This document shows, piece after piece, positions 62,267 through 64,000 of a DNA stretch of 64,000 nt (the first letter of the stretch is position 1; every line of letters starts with the position of its first letter). The stretch is from Mucilaginibacter gracilis. GTDB taxonomy: Bacteria > Bacteroidota > Bacteroidia > Sphingobacteriales > Sphingobacteriaceae. The stretch is taken from positions 2,542,001-2,606,000 of the forward strand of contig NZ_RBKU01000001.1 of the NCBI RefSeq assembly GCF_003633615.1, in the 5' to 3' direction. The translations under genes and the position numbers were made by a program. The notes under the pieces are model-generated. The model ran no database searches. It worked only from the letters and a program-made list of their open reading frames with translations, and was not told the origin of the DNA.

Positions 62267-63421
62267 TCATTGTAAAGCGGTTACCAACAGTTTCCTGGCC
62301 ACTGCCTCTGCCGAAATATGCGCATTGATGGCTACCGCGATAAATGTTTTGGATGCCGTATCATAAACCAGCAGCGCGCGGTAGGTCTGGGTGCCGCCGC
62401 TGTGGCCGATCCAGAGATCATCGGTATGGGTGATCTCGTTGAAGTCGGTCAGCATGACGCCCCGGCCGTACCAGGTGCCCGCGTCCGGCATGGCATACAA
62501 ATCTTTCAGCCGCTCGTGCACCTGCGCTACCGGGCCTAATTTGCCGGTCATCAGGCTGTAAAGCACAACTACCATATCGCGGGCATTGCTCACGATATTG
62601 CCTGCGCCCAAAGGCACCGAATAATCTTCTTTGATGACTTGTCCGTTCTGGTGCGCCAGGGCCAGACCGGCGATCTTTTCCTGCGGTTTCAGGGCGCGTA
62701 AGGACGTCAGGTGCAGCGGCAGGGCGATCCGGTCCCGTATAATTTCATCAAAGGGTTTCCCTTCGGTCTTTTCGGCGATAAGCGCCAGCAGCAGGTAATT
62801 GGTGTTGCTGTAGGACCAGTTTTTGCCCGGCGGGAAATGATTTTTTTGCGCACGGGCGAGGCCAATCAGTTCATCGGGGGAATAATAGCGGTCGATCGCA
62901 AATACTTTTGGATCGTTATTGAAGCTGTATATACCGCTGGTATGGTTCAGCAGTTCAGCGATGGTGATCTTGCCGGCATCCTGCAAAGCGGGGAACCAGC
63001 CGGAGAGTTTGCTGTCGTGGTTCAGTTTTTTCTCCTGGATGAGTTGTTCGATCACGGTTGCGGTGAGCAGTTTCCCCACGCTGGCCCAGTAAAATACCGA
63101 ATTGTTGTTGACTTGCTTTTGCTCAGGCAGGGACAGATAGCCGGTATCTGTCCGCCATAAGCCTTTACCGGGGACAATCATCGCCGCGCTCAGGCCGGGC
63201 ATACCTGTGATAAGGAACAGGTCTTTAACCGTGTGATTCAAACTGTCCTTCAGTGCGCCGCTTATCGCAGCGGTGTCGTAAGCGCCGGGTACGGGAAAAA
63301 CGGACAGTGCGGGCTGGGGATGTTTTCTGGGCGATGGACCCTTGTCCTGGGCGTCCGTTTTTCTACAGGCGCTGAACAGCAATGTTGTCATCAGTAAAGT
63401 GGTTAATGTTATATTTTTCAT
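62267..63421 (-). CDS. class C beta-lactamase-like serine hydrolase lipoprotein
   Basis: This 384-residue lipoprotein has the lipobox 'LLFSACRKTD' (Cys ~19). Active-site motifs are S-V-G-K ('FYWASVGKLLTA'), Y-S-N ('NWSYSNTNYLLLAL') and H-S-G-G ('LWIGHSGGTQTYR'). It is similar to D-alanyl-D-alanine carboxypeptidase/PBP-type hydrolases. It is the intact homologue of the broken gene at 57622-59425, which shares near-identical N- and C-terminal ends. Confidence 0.88.
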   Translation of the reverse strand: MKNITLTTLLMTTLLFSACRKTDAQDKGPSPRKHPQPALSVFPVPGAYDTAAISGALKDSLNHTVKDLFLITGMPGLSAAMIVPGKGLWRTDTGYLSLPEQKQVNNNSVFYWASVGKLLTATVIEQLIQEKKLNHDSKLSGWFPALQDAGKITIAELLNHTSGIYSFNNDPKVFAIDRYYSPDELIGLARAQKNHFPPGKNWSYSNTNYLLLALIAEKTEGKPFDEIIRDRIALPLHLTSLRALKPQEKIAGLALAHQNGQVIKEDYSVPLGAGNIVSNARDMVVVLYSLMTGKLGPVAQVHERLKDLYAMPDAGTWYGRGVMLTDFNEITHTDDLWIGHSGGTQTYRALLVYDTASKTFIAVAINAHISAEAVARKLLVTALQ

Positions 63422-63451
63422 GGGTTTTTTGTAAAAAAAGTACAGCGCTGC

Positions 63452-64000
63452 CTATCGGGCAGCTGTTTTAAAATCAATGAGGTAAGGGCGCATGGACAGG
63501 CCCGCTTTATTTCTGAATCCTTCTCCCAGAAGCAACTGGTAATGCCGGTCCGGTTTCAATTCCACTTCAAAGGATAGTGACCGGCCATCTTCGGCGTAAC
63601 CCAATATTTTTTTAACGCGCATCAGGTTATCTTCACCCAATGGCCCCAGGTCAAAGTTCCGGGATTTTTCATCCATCGCCTCCGAAAAGGTAACGGTTAA
63701 CTTTGTGGTGGAAGGCGCAACCTGGCTGCTGCCGTTACTGAACGGGCCGATGGCAACAACGGCCGGCCTGCTTGTTTCAAAACGTTTTTTAATAGATTGC
63801 ATACTTTCATCAAAATAACCCGATTGTTCCACAAAACGGCTGAGCGCGGCTTCGTCATTATAATCCAGGCGGATCATTTCGCGGATGGCCTGTTTTTTAT
63901 CAGCTGCCTTTTCGTAATACTTTTCACAGATCGCATAGCCGACATAATAACCCAGATCGCGGACGTGAAATTCATTCTCCTGGTTACTGTAAAGCCAAAA
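63452..64000 (-). CDS. secreted protein with C-terminal Ig-like domain (5' end beyond the window)
   Basis: The frame is open to the window edge. The visible ~182 residues begin in a helical part ('LGYYVGYAICEKYYEKAADK', 'AIREMIRLDYNDEAALSRFV') that resembles the end of DUF2268-type putative zinc-peptidase proteins, though the metal motif is not in view. The C-terminal ~95 residues look like a SbsA/Big_5 Ig-like domain ('PSTTKLTVTFSEAMDEKSRN', 'FEVELKPDRHYQLLLGEGFR'). It ends 31 bp before the hydrolase gene and is probably cotranscribed with it. Confidence 0.7.
   Translation of the reverse strand, partial: FWLYSNQENEFHVRDLGYYVGYAICEKYYEKAADKKQAIREMIRLDYNDEAALSRFVEQSGYFDESMQSIKKRFETSRPAVVAIGPFSNGSSQVAPSTTKLTVTFSEAMDEKSRNFDLGPLGEDNLMRVKKILGYAEDGRSLSFEVELKPDRHYQLLLGEGFRNKAGLSMRPYLIDFKTAAR

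Noticed and set aside
1..64000. CRISPR array, cas genes or CRISPR-associated transposon parts
   Set aside because: No regularly spaced repeats and no Cas-like motifs were found. The Tn7-like element has TnsA, TnsB, TnsC and TniQ only.
1..64000. tRNA or rRNA genes as transposon attachment sites
   Set aside because: No cloverleaf or rRNA sequence was recognised near 2868-2874, 16070 or elsewhere.

Overview
The window is a chromosomal stretch from a Bacteroidota bacterium, most likely Sphingobacteriaceae (Pedobacter/Mucilaginibacter type). Three things point there: repeated sigma factor - FecR - TonB-dependent receptor loci with SusC/SusD, DUF4249-like and DUF4397-like partners; promoters of the TTTG-N20-TAnnTTTG form; and many secreted proteins with lipoprotein or '...AQ' signal peptides. 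No tRNA, rRNA or CRISPR array was seen.

Region 1 (1-16075) is mobile. It begins inside a Tn7-like transposon, element A, with the tnsB tail, tnsC and tniQ reading right. Element A ends at 2868. Five bases later a second, complete Tn7-like transposon, element B (2874-16070, 13,197 bp), starts in the opposite orientation. B has 52-bp near-perfect inverted ends built from ~23-bp repeats and is flanked by a perfect 5-bp duplication ACAAA. It encodes TnsA, TnsB (D180, D264, E300), a short TnsC and TniQ. Its cargo is a divalent-metal efflux set: a small Cys-rich protein, a CzcA pump fused to a TolC-like outer-membrane domain, a CzcB adaptor, a P1B-4-type ATPase and a truncated sigma-like protein.

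Region 2 (16076-24514) holds fecR, a SusC/SusD pair, a thioredoxin-like protein and a small secreted protein. The sigma factor normally found before fecR is absent here, because the tandem transposons occupy that position. From about 18200 to 24430 the DNA is clearly AT-richer than later regions.

Region 3 (24515-38634) contains an ankyrin-gene relic, an ACT-domain protein with an Lrp/AsnC regulator, a small secreted/membrane and M6 metallopeptidase cluster, and a coupled operon: subtilisin-like protease, L-threonine dehydrogenase, a cysteine synthase-like enzyme and 2-amino-3-ketobutyrate CoA ligase. An AraC regulator, an unassigned alpha-oxoamine synthase and a TetR regulator follow. Then come a ~110-nt palindrome, a gene of unknown function, two tandem hairpins and a small membrane protein.

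Region 4 (38635-57521) carries two complete sigma-FecR-receptor-lipoprotein loci on the minus strand. Between them lie an AbiE-type (type IV) toxin-antitoxin pair behind four alternating operator half-sites, an SDR dehydrogenase and a run of class C beta-lactamase-like serine hydrolases. One of these hydrolases is broken by an in-frame stop.

Region 5 (57522-64000) is the most puzzling. Two ends of a decayed serine hydrolase, still in order, flank a self-contained unit: promoter, a three-way-junction leader with complementary loops, a SAM methyltransferase gene and a terminator. The intact paralogue lies downstream at 62267-63421. An M3-type oligopeptidase, an AraC regulator and the 3' part of a further secreted-protein gene close the window. 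The methyltransferase leader and the abutting pair of Tn7-like elements are the strongest candidates for something undescribed.
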